A DNA stretch of 64,000 nucleotides from Tremella fuciformis (GCA_032768795.1 CP136496.1:1798001-1862000), one strand, 5' to 3'; shown: positions 37,019-49,186, counted from the stretch's first letter. Program-made: numbers and translations. Notes: generated from the sequence alone by a model not told the origin.

Positions 37019-38101
37019 ATGAGCAGCACCAACACACGCAAGACTCCCGCGCGGGGCAAGCGCGCCTCGCCCGCCGGGGACGCCGACGCCGTCACCGCCG
37101 CAGCCCTCGACGCGGTGCCGCTCGACTCGAGCACGTTCCAGCCCGAGACGCCCGCCGAGGACGATACGTTCGACATTGACCCGACGCTGTCGGGCGCGGG
37201 CAACGTCGACGTGGACGCGCACGAGGACACGAACCGCCTGACGGCATTTGTGCAGCACGTCTTGGCGGAAGGCGACCCGCACCGGCCGGACGAGCGCCCC
37301 GAGGCCGAGCACCTGCTGTCGTTCTCGGAAGAAGGGCTCTTTGCCCCGACGCACAGGGCCGAGGACCTCTTGCATACCGAATCTGACGCGGGAGCGGGGG
37401 CGGGCGACGCGAGTATACAGGAGGCTCTGACTAGGGGAGGCATTACCGGTGTTGGTGTTGAGGTCGGCGACGAGGTGCTGGATCCTGATTTGATTGCGCG
37501 CGAGGCCGAGGCGGCGCAGCAGCAGCAGGCGGCGGAAGAGGGCGGCCCGAGGTGGGGCAAGAAGCGCCGCGTCAGCAGGGACGAAGATGACAATACCCCC
37601 AAGACGAAGAAAGAGTCACATGTGAGCGTTGAGTCTGCCAAAAGGCAGGAGTGGACTGGGCCAAAGGAAGGGGGTGGGCTGATTGCAGGCCGACGTTGAG
37701 CGCCGCAGGAGAGACATGATCAACGACGGCATCACCGCCCTGTCCGCCCTTCTCCCCGGCTCGTCAGCTCGGAGCAAGGGTGCCCTCCTGCGACAAGCAG
37801 TCGAGCACCTTTCCGAGCTGACGGCCCGCGTGCAAAAGTTCGACGAGGAGATTTCGAAAAAAGAAGAAGAAAAGGCCACTCTTCAGGTGAGTTGTGATCC
37901 AATGATATTGGTGCTCGACGCCATCTGACTCCCCAGCACGAGCTCGCACAGGTCCGCACGGGCCTCGAGGAAGAACAGAAGCGGAGTCTCAAGTACGAGC
38001 GGTTCTGGAGAGAAGCAGAGGATCGAGCTGCTACCGGCGAGTTCGACTCGCAGCGCCTGAGGGCCGAGCTCGAGGCGTTGAAGAAGTCACGTCAGACTTG
38101 A
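37019..38101 (+). CDS. CBF1: Cbf1-like bHLH transcription factor
   Basis: Three exons (37019-37621, 37689-37886, 37937-38101) give 321 residues. The first 190 are acidic and disordered with a poly-Gln/Ala stretch. The bHLH reads KKESHADVERRRRDMINDGI, loop, and SKGALLRQAVEHLSELTARV; the H, E and R of SHxxxERRRR are the residues that read CACGTG, as in Cbf1 and USF. A leucine-zipper-like coiled coil (VQKFDEEISKKEEEKA, ELAQVRTGLEEEQK) runs to the C-terminus. In other fungi Cbf1 regulates sulfur/methionine or respiratory genes and, in budding yeast, binds centromeres. Two consensus Cbf1 sites sit just upstream, which suggests autoregulation. Confidence 0.88.
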
Positions 38102-38311
38102 TTTGCTCTATCCAGCTTTGGTCGTCTTGTCCGCTCGATGTCGTGTGACCATGTTGTACTGAGGCTTCTTAGAGGATGGATCCGTCGATTCTGGATGCTG
38201 CAACGTAGACCGTGCGATGAGGGTTCATGAGCATCGTAAGATACCGCTTGGGATGAGCATATATGTGCGGGTACTGGCAAGAGGCAGGAAACTAGCAACT
38301 CCCTCGATCGC

Positions 38312-40662
38312 CTAATCGTCCACGACTATCGGCTCGATGACTCCATTGCGCCCGTGCTCGCCATTGGTCGACAGACCGGCACTCGTGCTCGGCCCACCCC
38401 CATTGACACCCTGCAGTGACGCAGTAGGAGCAACATCGCCTTGTCCCCTCAAAGCCCGTTCCCTCTCCTCGTCCTTCTGCGCGAAATACGCCTTGCGTTC
38501 TCTCTCACTGAGCTGGGCGAGCGGCACAGTCTCCTCAATCCACGTGTACCCCTTGACCTTCTTCTGTTCGCTCGCCTGCCCATTCTTGGTAGAGATGTCA
38601 ACGACCGGCGTGCCAATGCCGTCCGAATCGACTGAACCATCGTCTTCGTCCGGAATGGACAGTGGTGGAGCATGCCCGTTCGTTTCCGCTTTGTCGGCAC
38701 CATTCGGAGCTGTCGCAGCATCTCTGGCTCGGACCCTAGCAGAGGTTCGCTCGCCCGGTATGACTGCGCGGGAAATCGCGTCATCGTATGCGTCTTCCCC
38801 GGCCGCTCCCCGTCGTCTTTTGCGCGGCTCGTCCTGCATCCATCAGCGATGTTACGCTCTTGTAAGTGCCGTTGACTCACGTCGAAATCTTCCGATTCGT
38901 AAGTGTAATCCACCTTCCTGTTCGAACGACGTGTTCGCGTGGCCCTGATTTCGGCCTGTTGTGCCAACTCGGCAGCTGCAACGACTTTGCGTCGCTGTCG
39001 CTGGACCCGCTGACCGATCAATATGCGACACCACTTAGCATGCGAACGACTGACCGCTTCTTCTTTCTCTATCTCGGGGATCAACTCCTCAAGTGCAGCG
39101 GCCAAATTCTTCTCGTCCTCGATACCCTTTAGCAGCTTGCGGTGCGCGCTGGCTTCTGCTGATGTCGGCTTGCCCTTTGGTCCACTTCCTTTGAGTTTGC
39201 CGGGCTTCTGCTCGCCGTATGTCTTATACGCCTCCAGTTGAGTCGCATAGTCGGCGCGCGTGGCGGTGATGGAGAACAGGGGGCAAGGGCGTTTGAAAGG
39301 ATTGCCCGACCTGTATAACCGCCCAAGAGCTTTCATGAGCTCGGGCATATGGAAGCGAGTCTGGCTCACGATCAAATGCCCAAATTCGATGCTTGGTGCG
39401 ATCTTGACCGGCAGGTTCCACTCTGATGTCCATGTCCTCAGCATTCGCCTCGGCTTTCTTGCCGGCGGCCGTGCTGAACTTGTGATGCTTGTTGATGATG
39501 GCTCTGATATTTTCCGCATGAGTCACTCGAAGTCAGTCTCAGGACTAAGGCAGAATATGTGGCAGTTTGTCGGCGGGAAAGGAAGGCAGGATCGCTCGGG
39601 AGAAAGATCTCGGCACTCACGCTGCCAGTCCACCATCTGCCGCAAGAGCTTTGCCCGTTCCCGCCAGTCCAGCTCGAACAGCCCTCCCCCGCGCTGTTCC
39701 ATCTGTTTCAACGGGTTCTTGCTTGCCCTCACTTCAAGCGGTTCGCCAGCATAGCGTAGCCGGCCCAATTCCTTCCGGTCGTCCAAGTCGCAGCAGCAGC
39801 TCGATCGTGCTTCTTCGTTTGGCGCCCACGGCCTGTCCCATACGGTGAAGTCAGCGGAGTTGAGCAGCATGTCGTGTATATAGTTTGAAAGGTGATGCTG
39901 TATGTTCGTACAGCTGAGAGTCAGCAACTTGCTAATACACACGTCCTGGATGCTTGAGACAGAAAAGATCGGGCCGTCGCCATGACGACCAGCCAGTGCC
40001 ACATTGGCCCGAACCGCCACACCTAGCTGCGCAGAATTGTGGTCCGACTCACTCGAGATTCCGCAGGCCGGGCTTAAGATTACCCAAGAATCGCACCAAG
40101 ATACCTTCTAGCACGTCGTCCGGTCGGTTCGCGACGGGTTCCATCAGGCATCTTTCGAAACTGCTAGTCAGTCGATGACACATGGCGAATGTGGCACTCT
40201 GAAAAGCCAAGACAAGAAAGAACCGCGATCACAAGGAAAGATCCGACTGACTCGTCTAGACACTCCAACTTCCGTATGCGTTCCAGCTGCTTGAATTTGA
40301 CGATGAATGCCCACGTATACGCCACCTGCCAGCTGCATGCATAAGCCCTCTTCCAGCAACCATTTGTGCCCCAAGCCACTTAGGCCGCGCAGGAGGGGCT
40401 GGACTGACTCGTCTTGCACTCGCTCAGGCTGAGGGGGCTCATAGTGATGCTTCTTGAGATCGTCCTCGTGTCGCTGCTTTGCCTGTGCCACCCGTACGAG
40501 CCGCACCTCGGGGTCTTCATCCTTGACCACGGGCTTGTCGGGACTGTTGAGCTGCATGGGCTCGTCTACGGGCTCACTGGGCTCCGAGTCGCTCTTCGGA
40601 GCTGCTATCGAGCCATTTGGCTCATACTGCTTGACTACAGGAGGCGGGGGTGAGAGCGACAT
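38312..40662 (-). CDS. DDT/WHIM-domain chromatin protein (RSF1/ISWI-partner type)
   Basis: Seven exons (40405-40662, 40252-40325, 40053-40163, 39621-39913, 39370-39525, 38881-39329, 38312-38833) join in phase to 620 residues. A DDT-like region (VAYTWAFIVKFKQLERIRKL, CLMEPVANRPDDVLEGILVRFLG) is followed by YIHDMLLNSADFTVWDRPW, a WHIM1-like block LDWRERAKLLRQMVDWQLTH, and a WHIM2/WSD motif with the GxD pattern in EPAGQDRTKHRIWAFD and then RLYRSGNPFKRPCPLF. This order is that of RSF1 and related ISWI partners that measure linker DNA. The C-terminus is basic then acidic (ESEDFDDEPRKRRR) and low-complexity. No PHD finger is seen. Introns include a 79-nt and a 139-nt one; two exons use AAG or GAG acceptors, and one intron ends GACTGACTAG. 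Confidence 0.8.
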
Positions 40663-41032
40663 GTCGCGATGCCCAGGCGGGGGAGAAGGAAATGGAGCCT
40701 GAAGAAGGATGTGGTGCTGCTAGTGAGCTACGATCTCATGTCCGATGCGCGTGGTGGGGATGGCATACGTTTTAGAATGCTCAGTATAGACTATTGGCTC
40801 GGTGTGATGATGTGGAGAAGGGGATGATGTTCATCTCGCAGTTTGACGCGATGCCTTTCTGAATTTGTATCAGCCAAAGCCGACCGTGTCCGCGGCATAC
40901 TCTTACCCCGCATTACCCCGCATTCCTCATCCTCCCTTCACCATCCGAGACGTCGAAGTATCATTCATCGCACATTCCCCGGGCGTCGCTGATCTTGCAC
41001 ATTCGTCTCGCCGCGCGATGAGATAGCACTGC
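40663..41032. promoter_or_regulatory. Divergent promoter, DDT/WHIM gene / PP2C gene
   Basis: 370 bp between divergent starts, with a short TACCCCGCAT tandem near 40905-40924. No other signal. Confidence 0.35.
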
Positions 41033-42499
41033 ATGGCCGTCAACGTCTTGAGGGGGTTCAGGACCCCTCGTATCGGTCAGAGCCGCGTGCGAAGGAAAGT
41101 ACACGACTTCATCCGCGGACCAACGTCTTCCGGTGCACTTTCGCCGCCCTACGGTGTGGCCAAAGCTGACGGCAGGTACTTACAAGGTACCGCTCAGCTC
41201 GCCAAAGATCGTCGGTGTATGTACATCACGAGGCTCGCGGCCGTATCAAGAGGATGCCGTGGGCGTGCACGCCTTGCAATTGCCTATAGACGAGCTCAAG
41301 CGGAACCTCGATGCGCAGAAGGTGAATTGGGAACCTGCTGCCGCTGGAGCCGACTTTCTCGCCCGGCAAGTGGGCTTCTTTGGGATTTATGATGGGTGAG
41401 CTCGTCAATGCTTCGTCTCATCGGGATGCGCTCACTGACGTTCAGACACGGCGGCAAAGATGTCTCCAACTACCTTCGAGACCACCTCCATGAGCTGGTT
41501 GAGTCTGTCGACCCCGCTCAAGCAGAAGAGCTTGTCCGGTGGACAAAGACTACGCATGGAGGGTACTTCAGACGATGGCGCGGAGGTGTACTGAACCGTT
41601 TTGCCCATTCAGAGTCAATGGGCGATCCGACCCCCGATGCGAGGCCGGAAATCTCACTCGAAGAGCGACTGACAATGGCATTCCTCCAAGTGATCCCTTC
41701 TATCTCGTCGGGATGGATCACGCTGATATGCAGGCCGACAAGAATGTGTTGACGGACCTGGAGTCTGCCCAGCGCTGCGGCTCAACGGTCACCGTAGCTC
41801 TAATGCACTCGCTCGACTCGCCGGCCGAGCCGTACTGGTCTAGCAAGCGCCTACACCTCATCATCGGGCATTGCGGGTGAGTTGCGTCCGCCTCCCACAC
41901 CGTCTCATTGTCTGACATCTTCCAGTGATACTCGTGCTCTTTTGTGTCACCGTACAACAGGCGAGGTCCTTACTCTGACAGAGCGTCATCATGCGGAAGC
42001 CCGTACGGAAGCGGCAAGACTGCGTCGAATGGGTGCAGACCGCTTGGTGGCAGATTCATTTGGGGAGACCAGGTGGATGGGTGCGATTGAGAATACAAGG
42101 GGGATTGGGGATGGCAAGTGGAAGTCGAGCGGTGTCACCGCCGAGCCCGAAGTCATTACCAAGGTATTGGACGGTCAGTCTTCTTTTCGGTGTACGCGAA
42201 GACGGCGCTCAGATCCAGGTGATGACTTTTGCTACCTCGTTCTCGTCACCGATGGCCTCACGTCCCTCATGTCCGACCAAGAGCTCGTCGATCTCGCGCG
42301 GAACGCTTCCGACCCCACTCGAGCAGCCAAGGCGATTGTGCATTTTGGTGAGGATCTCAACGCATCCGATAACTGCACCTGTGTAGTAGTCCCTCTGAGA
42401 GGGTGGGGCAAGGTAGGAGGCAAAGACACGACAGAGGAGCGGAGGGAGTATCGCCGGAGGCAGGCCGGGATGCTCAACAGCCGCATGCAGCGGATGTAG
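41033..42499 (+). CDS. PP2C-type Ser/Thr phosphatase (Ptc6-like)
   Basis: Six exons (41033-41132, 41176-41395, 41446-41689, 41734-41876, 41926-42173, 42219-42499) give 411 residues. PPM/PP2C motifs are visible: SRGSRPYQEDA (metal-binding Glu-Asp), GFFGIYDGHGG (Asp-Gly-His-Gly), CGSTVTVALM, LIIGHCGDTRALLC, RLRRMGADRLV, GIGDGKWK, DFCYLVLVTDGLTSLMSDQE and SDNCTCVVVPL. The N-terminus (MAVNVLRGFRTPRIGQSRVRRKV) is basic and amphipathic, consistent with mitochondrial import. The long insert before the second metal Asp and the LPIDELKRNL segment match the yeast mitochondrial phosphatase Ptc6. The metal-binding Asp residues are kept, so it is probably active. Confidence 0.9.
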
Positions 42500-42614
42500 C
42501 CAGTATGCAATGTCGTTTGACGGGTCGAGCTTTGGCTAGAGAGACAATGAGAAGTGCATGCCTGTGCTGCCTGCTACATCCCCCCGTCCTGCCTTGTGCC
42601 ACGATGAGAAATGA

Positions 42615-43256
<642 letters not shown>

Positions 43257-43463
43257 CTTGCTCTTGCACGGATATGTGGTTGATAGCGAGATCGTACTGT
43301 ACCTTGGGCTATGACGGTCAGCCGGGTGATGGCCAAGGCTGAGTGAGGGGAGCGGAGTAACGCCGTAAAGTCCGGCTCGGGCCAATCGAGTGGCACCCTT
43401 TACAACACCTCGACCTTGAACATAGATTTCGACTTTGTGCATCGGATTGACAGTGTTGACACG

Positions 43464-44672
43464 ATGAAGCACGGCATCAAGTTGCGGAAGCTGCAGAGGA
43501 CCCCGTCGCATAGATGGGCGCTCCTACGGTCAGTCGCCCCCGCGGGCAGGAGGGACGAGGCTGACTTGCAGCAACCTCGTGTCGGCTCTTCTGCACCATG
43601 AGACCATCAAGACGACCCTGCCGAAAGCCAAGGAGACCGCGCGGCTGGCTGAGAAGGTCGGTCAGCTGTAGGATGCCTTCGGTCAGCTGGTTGACGAGTA
43701 GATCATCACGCTAGGCAAGAAGGGTACCGACCCAGCATATCGCCAAGCCATGGCTTTCCTCATGGTGAGCCGGCCGCTCTGCTTCCCTATCTTCATCGAA
43801 CTCCGACCTCACATGCACTGAACTCCGTGAGATAGTCAAGTGGATGCTGATAATAAGCCGAGCCACTCGTTCTCTCCTGCTGCCAGTGCCAACTCGCCGA
43901 TTCCCCCTCCGCGACCTCTCGGCTATCCTGCTTCATCATCCTCAATCCCCATCGCTTCTTCCTCTTCTTCATCCGCTGAGGCCGACCCAGAGACGTTCGA
44001 GCCTCCAACATCTATCCTGCCGAAACTCTTTCAGACACTCTCAGAGCGCTATGCCGACCGGCCAGGCGGCTATACCCGCATACACCGTTTCGGCCGACGG
44101 AAAGGCGACAATGCCCCTCATGCGATTCTCGAGCTCGTTGACGGGCCCAGAGATCTCAAGTACGAAATAGTAGCGCGAGCAGTCGGACGCGAGCGCGCAC
44201 AGGCATCCGCGTCGTCATCGTCCTCTGCCAACTCGGTTGATACTTTGAGAGGTCGGACGCAGGAGAACATGAGCAAGGTATTGCGATATCGCTCGGATGA
44301 GGACCGAGCCGCTTTTGTGCGCAAAGCAGACGAGTGGGCAGTGAGTTGCATTGCCGACACAAACCGATGGGTTTCTAACTCGTGCTAGGCTTCCCTCGCT
44401 GCTGAGGAAGAGGGATATGGCGGACATCGCAGAAGGACCGATGAGGATCGGAAGTGGTCCGAGCGCAGCAGGTCAGCTGAGTGTATTCGTCCTTGACCAA
44501 GCTTATGAACAGAACTAAGAATCCTTATGCTGGTCGGTTATACCGCGCAGGGGAGAAATTGGCGGGGATGACGGTAGCCCATTCTGGGTTGGGACTGGCG
44601 AGAGGAGATTTGGGCCGGAAGGCGGGACAGGCAGGAAGGGAGCCGCGATTCCTCAACGAGACAGCTCCTTGA
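43464..44672 (+). CDS. MRPL8: Mitochondrial ribosomal protein bL17m
   Basis: Large-subunit mitoribosomal protein. Exons 43464-43528, 43572-43656 and 43702-43764 encode [46 protein letters not shown] and [10 protein letters not shown], the conserved bL17 core. The next exon continues [41 protein letters not shown], followed by 44389-44471 and 44513-44672 for a basic C-terminal extension. The boundary of the fourth exon is uncertain. The frame is open from 43840, encoding a Ser/Pro-rich stretch, but no acceptor there fits the phase; a GAG acceptor at 43980 does and gives a family-like spacing. The third exon uses a TAG acceptor. Confidence 0.88.
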
Positions 44673-45104
44673 TGCATACTGTTACCCTTGACGAATGCGA
44701 TCCGAAGTGGTGGGCCACCACTCCTCCTACCTGCGTCAAAACAATCTTCTACCATTCATAATGGCTGTTTTGCCTTGTTTATTCATCCACGGCCATAGAA
44801 ATCGAAAAACGCCCCATCCCGTCCGCTCTGGGCAGCTAAATCGATTATCGCCCAGTTAGTAGCATGGTGGGGGACCACATGCGAATCCTGGGTGCTGTGG
44901 TTTTTGGCATTGCAGCTTCGCTCAGGATAGCGAGCTTACCTGAAGTCCTGGGCTTGAACAGCGAGTGGACAGCTGCGCCGAAATTGCATTTCGCTGGAAA
45001 TGGTGTGCCTGAAAGTAGGAAGTCACGTGATGGCCCTCTATGTCCCGACGCGTCCATCCGATTGCTCTTGCCTCTATCTATCTCATCGCGACAAGCTTGC
45101 TACG
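44673..45104. promoter_or_regulatory. Promoter of DCC1 with a TCACGTGA E-box
   Basis: About 430 bp between two same-strand genes. A palindromic TCACGTGA centred at 45024-45029 lies about 75 bp before the DCC1 start and would be a strong site for the Cbf1-like factor encoded in this window. Confidence 0.45.
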
Positions 45105-46431
45105 ATGCCCGTCGCGACCGAGCTGCCCTCGCGCAATGTGGTCTTGCGTTTCCCGCCGACTACTACGTACACAGTAGTCGTCGACCAGTATTCATTGCTA
45201 GAGCTGCCTCCTGAGATCATGAGGTCTATCGAGGCACACGGCTCATCCTCCTCCACGCCATACCCGTGAGCTTCAGACTGTCTTTCAGCGGGAGATTCAT
45301 GGCTGACAACGCAGACTGACCATCAAAGGCAAGCCTTCGGACGACGCAGTCCTGTGCACGCAAGACTCGACGTTCGCCCTGCGCACAGTCAACGTCTCCA
45401 ACTCGCTCCTAGTCTGCCGGGCGCCCGAAGAGCACTCAGGCTCGCGCGGGGTAAAGCGCAAATTGCGCACGCTGGAAATTCGCGACGCGTGTCATCAAAT
45501 CATAGAGCTCCAGCCGTCGGCGCCGAATCTGGAACGCTTGAGGGGGCTCTTGCGCCCCTCGGCTTGGCGTGGGCCGGGAGAGGCGGAGGAGAGGGATGTG
45601 AGGCGGTATACCCGGGGTCAGCTGGAGAGCGTCGTGCAGGCCAGCGATGCGGAGCTGGAGGTGGGATTGAGGGAGCGAAACATCATCGAGCTCAATGGCG
45701 TGTCTAGCCTCTACACGCGAGGCAAGGGGCTGGCTGATGATTAGGGAAGATGCTGCTGTTGCCTGTGGACAAGCTGCGCCCGGTGCTCAGTATCATCTTT
45801 ACCGTCTTGTCGATTCATTGTGCCCCGCCGGCGGACGGGCCGCAGAGTACGGCCACGATTGATCCGGCGATAGTGGTTGGGGAGCTGCAGGACTACGATA
45901 TTACTCCGGCGTTTTCGCGCGAACTCATGCGCCTGTTCGGCAAGGTGGACGGTCCAAGATGGGAGGCGGACCTCGGTCGGATGGTCACAGAGGTCGGCAA
46001 GGGCCTGCTCGTCATCGTATCGCACCGAGGAAGTCCGGTGAACGAGTTCATACAGGAATGGAGGGAAGCAGTGGGCGAGGCGTATGCCGAATTTGTCGAC
46101 CTCAAGCTTCTCGAGGTGGGTGCCCTTACTCTACACCATTGTGCAATGCTCATTTCAGGGCGAACACCTTGTTAATGCCCCACCTTCCGGCTCGCTCTCA
46201 CCGCCTCTTATCGTGTCTTTCCCCGTCCATGCCTTGCCTCTACACCCCGCGACCCGATTTGCCGACCTCTTCCTCACGCGTCCCAGGTGGAGGCCCGAGG
46301 AGATCATCCCTTTTCTCAGAGGACTCATGCGCGATGGCGATACCAAGGAGCGCGACAAGCTCGTGGCAAAGTTTGTGCGCGTCGTTAGGGAGAAAGAAGG
46401 GACGTGGTGGTATCCGCGCAGGACGTCATAG
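45105..46431 (+). CDS. DCC1: Dcc1, sister-chromatid cohesion subunit of the alternative RFC complex
   Basis: Dcc1 joins Ctf8 and Ctf18-RFC to load PCNA and promote cohesion. Four exons (45105-45265, 45315-45699, 45750-46115, 46159-46431) join in phase to 394 residues, the length of human DSCC1. The N-terminus has SLLELPPEI, LTIKGKPSDDAVLCTQDSTFALR and VNVSNSLLVC, the Dcc1 beta-barrel signature, then YTRGQLESVVQASDAELEVGLRE for the winged-helix region and RWRPEEIIPFLRGL near the end. The third exon is reached through an AAG acceptor after TGATGATTAGGG; that splice restores the frame where reading through would stop. The frame is open further upstream, but the short start fits the family. Confidence 0.92.
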
Positions 46432-46654
46432 CCTCTGTACGCAGGGTTGGTTCGGAGATTTGGTGTTGTATGTTGGCCATTGCTCGGGATGGATGCCTGT
46501 GTTCATGCATGTAGTCAGATGTCAGCCTGCAGTGACCGTATTGCGTGATCATGCATACAGCAAGACACTCTGCAGAGAAGATTCAGAAACAGAGACAGCG
46601 ATGCAATGCACGTGCGGGGGCCGTCACTCCTAGGCGTGAATGCCGAGGCGGTAT

Positions 46655-46715
46655 GCCAAGAAATCCATTCTTCTCGGCAGTCTTGGCATTCGGGTCAGCG
46701 TCTTGGAGTCTTGGC
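46655..46715. promoter_or_regulatory. Cluster of three PacC/Rim101 sites (GCCAAG) upstream of RIM101
   Basis: GCCAAG on the plus strand at 46655-46660, and its complement CTTGGC at 46682-46687 and 46710-46715. All match the PacC consensus GCCARG and lie 142-202 bp before the RIM101 start. Confidence 0.55.
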
Positions 46716-46856
46716 ATCCCTTCATCCTTTGACATACTTCTTCCTCGTCGCTCCACGATACTTCACCGCCCTCTTCATACCATCCCTACTACCTGCTGCC
46801 TCGTAGTCTTGCAAGGCTACATCGCCGCTCATCGTCGCAGCAACAGTGGCGGCAGC

Positions 46857-49186
46857 ATGACCTACGCCGCTTACCCCCCACTCCCCCTCTCCCTCGCTTT
46901 GCCACTCGGCCCCCACGCCCACTCTCACTCCCACGCCCAAGCACAAGCGCAACACTACCTCGACCTGCCTCTCGAAGCGACCGCTTCTTCTAGCGGATCC
47001 ACATCGTCCGTCGAGCCCGTCACGCCCCCGCTGCACCACGCGCACCACGCCCCCGTCCCTCAAAAGCCGGGCATGCTCGAGCCAGAGCAGGACGAGCTCG
47101 AGGCGAGCCCGCCGGCGGATGGCGCTCCCGACGAACAGATACTCTGCAAGTGGAAGGGCTGTGTGCACGTTGCCACCTCGCCCGAGGCGCTGTATGACCA
47201 TTTGTGTAATGCCCATGTGGGCCGCAAGAGCACGAACAACTTGACGTTGACTTGTGGTTGGGAGGGGTGCGGAACGCGGTGTGTCAAGCGTGATCATATC
47301 ACGAGCCATCTGCGGGGTGAGTCTTCTCGCTTCTCCCCTGTAACCTTTCTGGAGCTGCGACTGCAACCCGAGCCGTCGCTCACTCCAGTTCACACGCCGC
47401 TCAAGCCCCACCCCTGCTCGGTCTGCGGAAAGACCTTCAAGCGGCCCCAAGATCTCAAGAAACACGAGCGGATCCATACCGCCGAACACCACGCGCTGCA
47501 CCGGCTCTCCAAGGCCGCCACATCGCACGACCCCGCGTTCAACTCGCGCGTCCTGGGCCCGAGCAGGGCGTACGAGTTCTTTCAGCCGCAGGCGCAGGCG
47601 CATATCGGCCTTGGCGTCGGTGCGGACGGGCGAGACCGCTCGGTCTCCCACTCGCCCATCTCCGATCAGAGCAAGTCCAACTCGCCGTACGACCACCTCT
47701 TGCCCACTCTGGCGAACGGGCATCCGAAATCCACCTCGCCGACCCCGAGTGCGCTCGCCGAGCTGCACCGCAGGCAGCATGAAGAGCTGGCGGCGTACCA
47801 GCAGCGCGAGATGCAGGCCCTGCAGCAGCTGGCGTATCAGCAGCAGCAGAGCCAGCAGTTTATGGCGCAGCTCGCCGCGAGCGTTGCGACGCCGCAGCCG
47901 CAGCCCCATCAGGTACTCGAAGCAGCCGGGACGAAGAGAGCTAGCGAGGATGCCTTCTCGTCTTTCTTGGCAGACATGAAGAAGCGCAAGGTCGAGCCGA
48001 ATTACGACGAGGGTCAGTCCCCTTTCCTTCCCTCCCGAGTGCGGCTGTGTTGTATTCGCTGACGCATCTAGCCATGGCGCAGAAGCTCAACACGCTCGCG
48101 CCTCCTTCCCTCAACCTTCCTGCGGTCAACGGCTTCTCTCAACAACACAGCGGACACATGACGCACGACCACGTGCCCCCGCCTATGATACACAACGAGT
48201 CCGACCTGGCCATGTTCAACCACTTCATGTTGACCCTCGGGCGGGACGCGGGCCAGCAGGCCCTCCAGGCGGCCACGGCGGCGCCGCACAAGTCGCCCAT
48301 GCACAGCCCGATCGAGGACCTCTTCGCCCCCGAAGAACTCGCCTCCCTCGGCCTGACCAACATGCCCGGCCTGGCCATCCCGCAGGCGCACGTGCAGCAC
48401 CAAGCACCGCAGACGCACCTGTCGTCTTCGCTGCCCAACAGCGCGCAGCAGCAGCATCAGAGCGTCTCGTTCGGCGGGCTGTACCCGCAGCTGAACGCAC
48501 TGCAAGTGCGTGGCCGCGCGCTCAGCGCCACGGAGCACGATGCGGATGAGATGTCTCGCCGCACGATTGCCGCATTGCCGCGGCACAACTCGACTGCGAG
48601 CCACCTCTTCTATCCTACGCAGCAGACGAACTCGCTTCAAGGTCTTGACTACGCCAACTTTGACTCGCTCGCCAAGCCGCACGTCGGCGCGCCGCCTGCG
48701 ACCCTTGCCCCGAAAGACTTCTGGAAGAAGACCTACCGCCCCGTGCAGCCGCTCGGCGCGTCAGTTGCCACTCGCCGCATGTCCACGGAGGCCTCTGGCG
48801 GCAGCAAGCACGAGTCAGCGTCGGACTCGATCGCGAATAGCGAGGAGGTTATCACCCGGTGCACCAGCCAGGGGAGCACCGACTCGTACGGCTCCGCGGC
48901 GAGCATCGGCAGTACCGCCAGTCTCGCGGCCAAACTCAGCCTGGAGGACCTGCCGAAGATCTCAGTCAGCAGTCTGCTGGTAGACGACGACGACCGCGTG
49001 CCGACGAAGCGGCACGTCGAGGACGAGATCATCAACCGTGTCAAGCGCATTGAGCTGGACGACGGGGCTGAGGCAGTATGGGAGGAGGCGAAGGAGCGGC
49101 GGAGACATGTGGATTTGATCAAGGCTTGGATGGTCGCTGTCAACCTTGATCTCAAGCGGCGGATGATGCAGAAGAGCTCGGCTTGA
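46857..49186 (+). CDS. RIM101: Rim101/PacC pH-response zinc-finger transcription factor
   Basis: Three exons (46857-47316, 47389-48012, 48072-49186) give 732 residues. Three C2H2 fingers are visible: [47 protein letters not shown] and [21 protein letters not shown]. The Trp-containing first two fingers and the [13 protein letters not shown] end are the PacC/Rim101 signature. Downstream is a long Gln/Ser/Pro-rich region ([21 protein letters not shown]), then [11 protein letters not shown] and a C-terminal helical block ([28 protein letters not shown]) that may be the inhibitory or processing domain. The His/Ser-rich N-terminus precedes the fingers. The Rim pathway activates this factor by proteolysis at alkaline pH. 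The upstream site cluster suggests autoregulation. Confidence 0.95.

Noticed and set aside
38959..38990. Possible extra intron or tRNA-like element within the DDT gene large exon
   Set aside because: The candidate GT-AG interval near GAAGCGGTCAG is only about 20 nt and the frame is continuous, so it is coding.
46722..47909. 395-codon open frame antisense to RIM101
   Set aside because: Arg/Gly/Leu-rich shadow of the sense exons, lacking domain-like sequence; the sense strand encodes three obvious zinc fingers.
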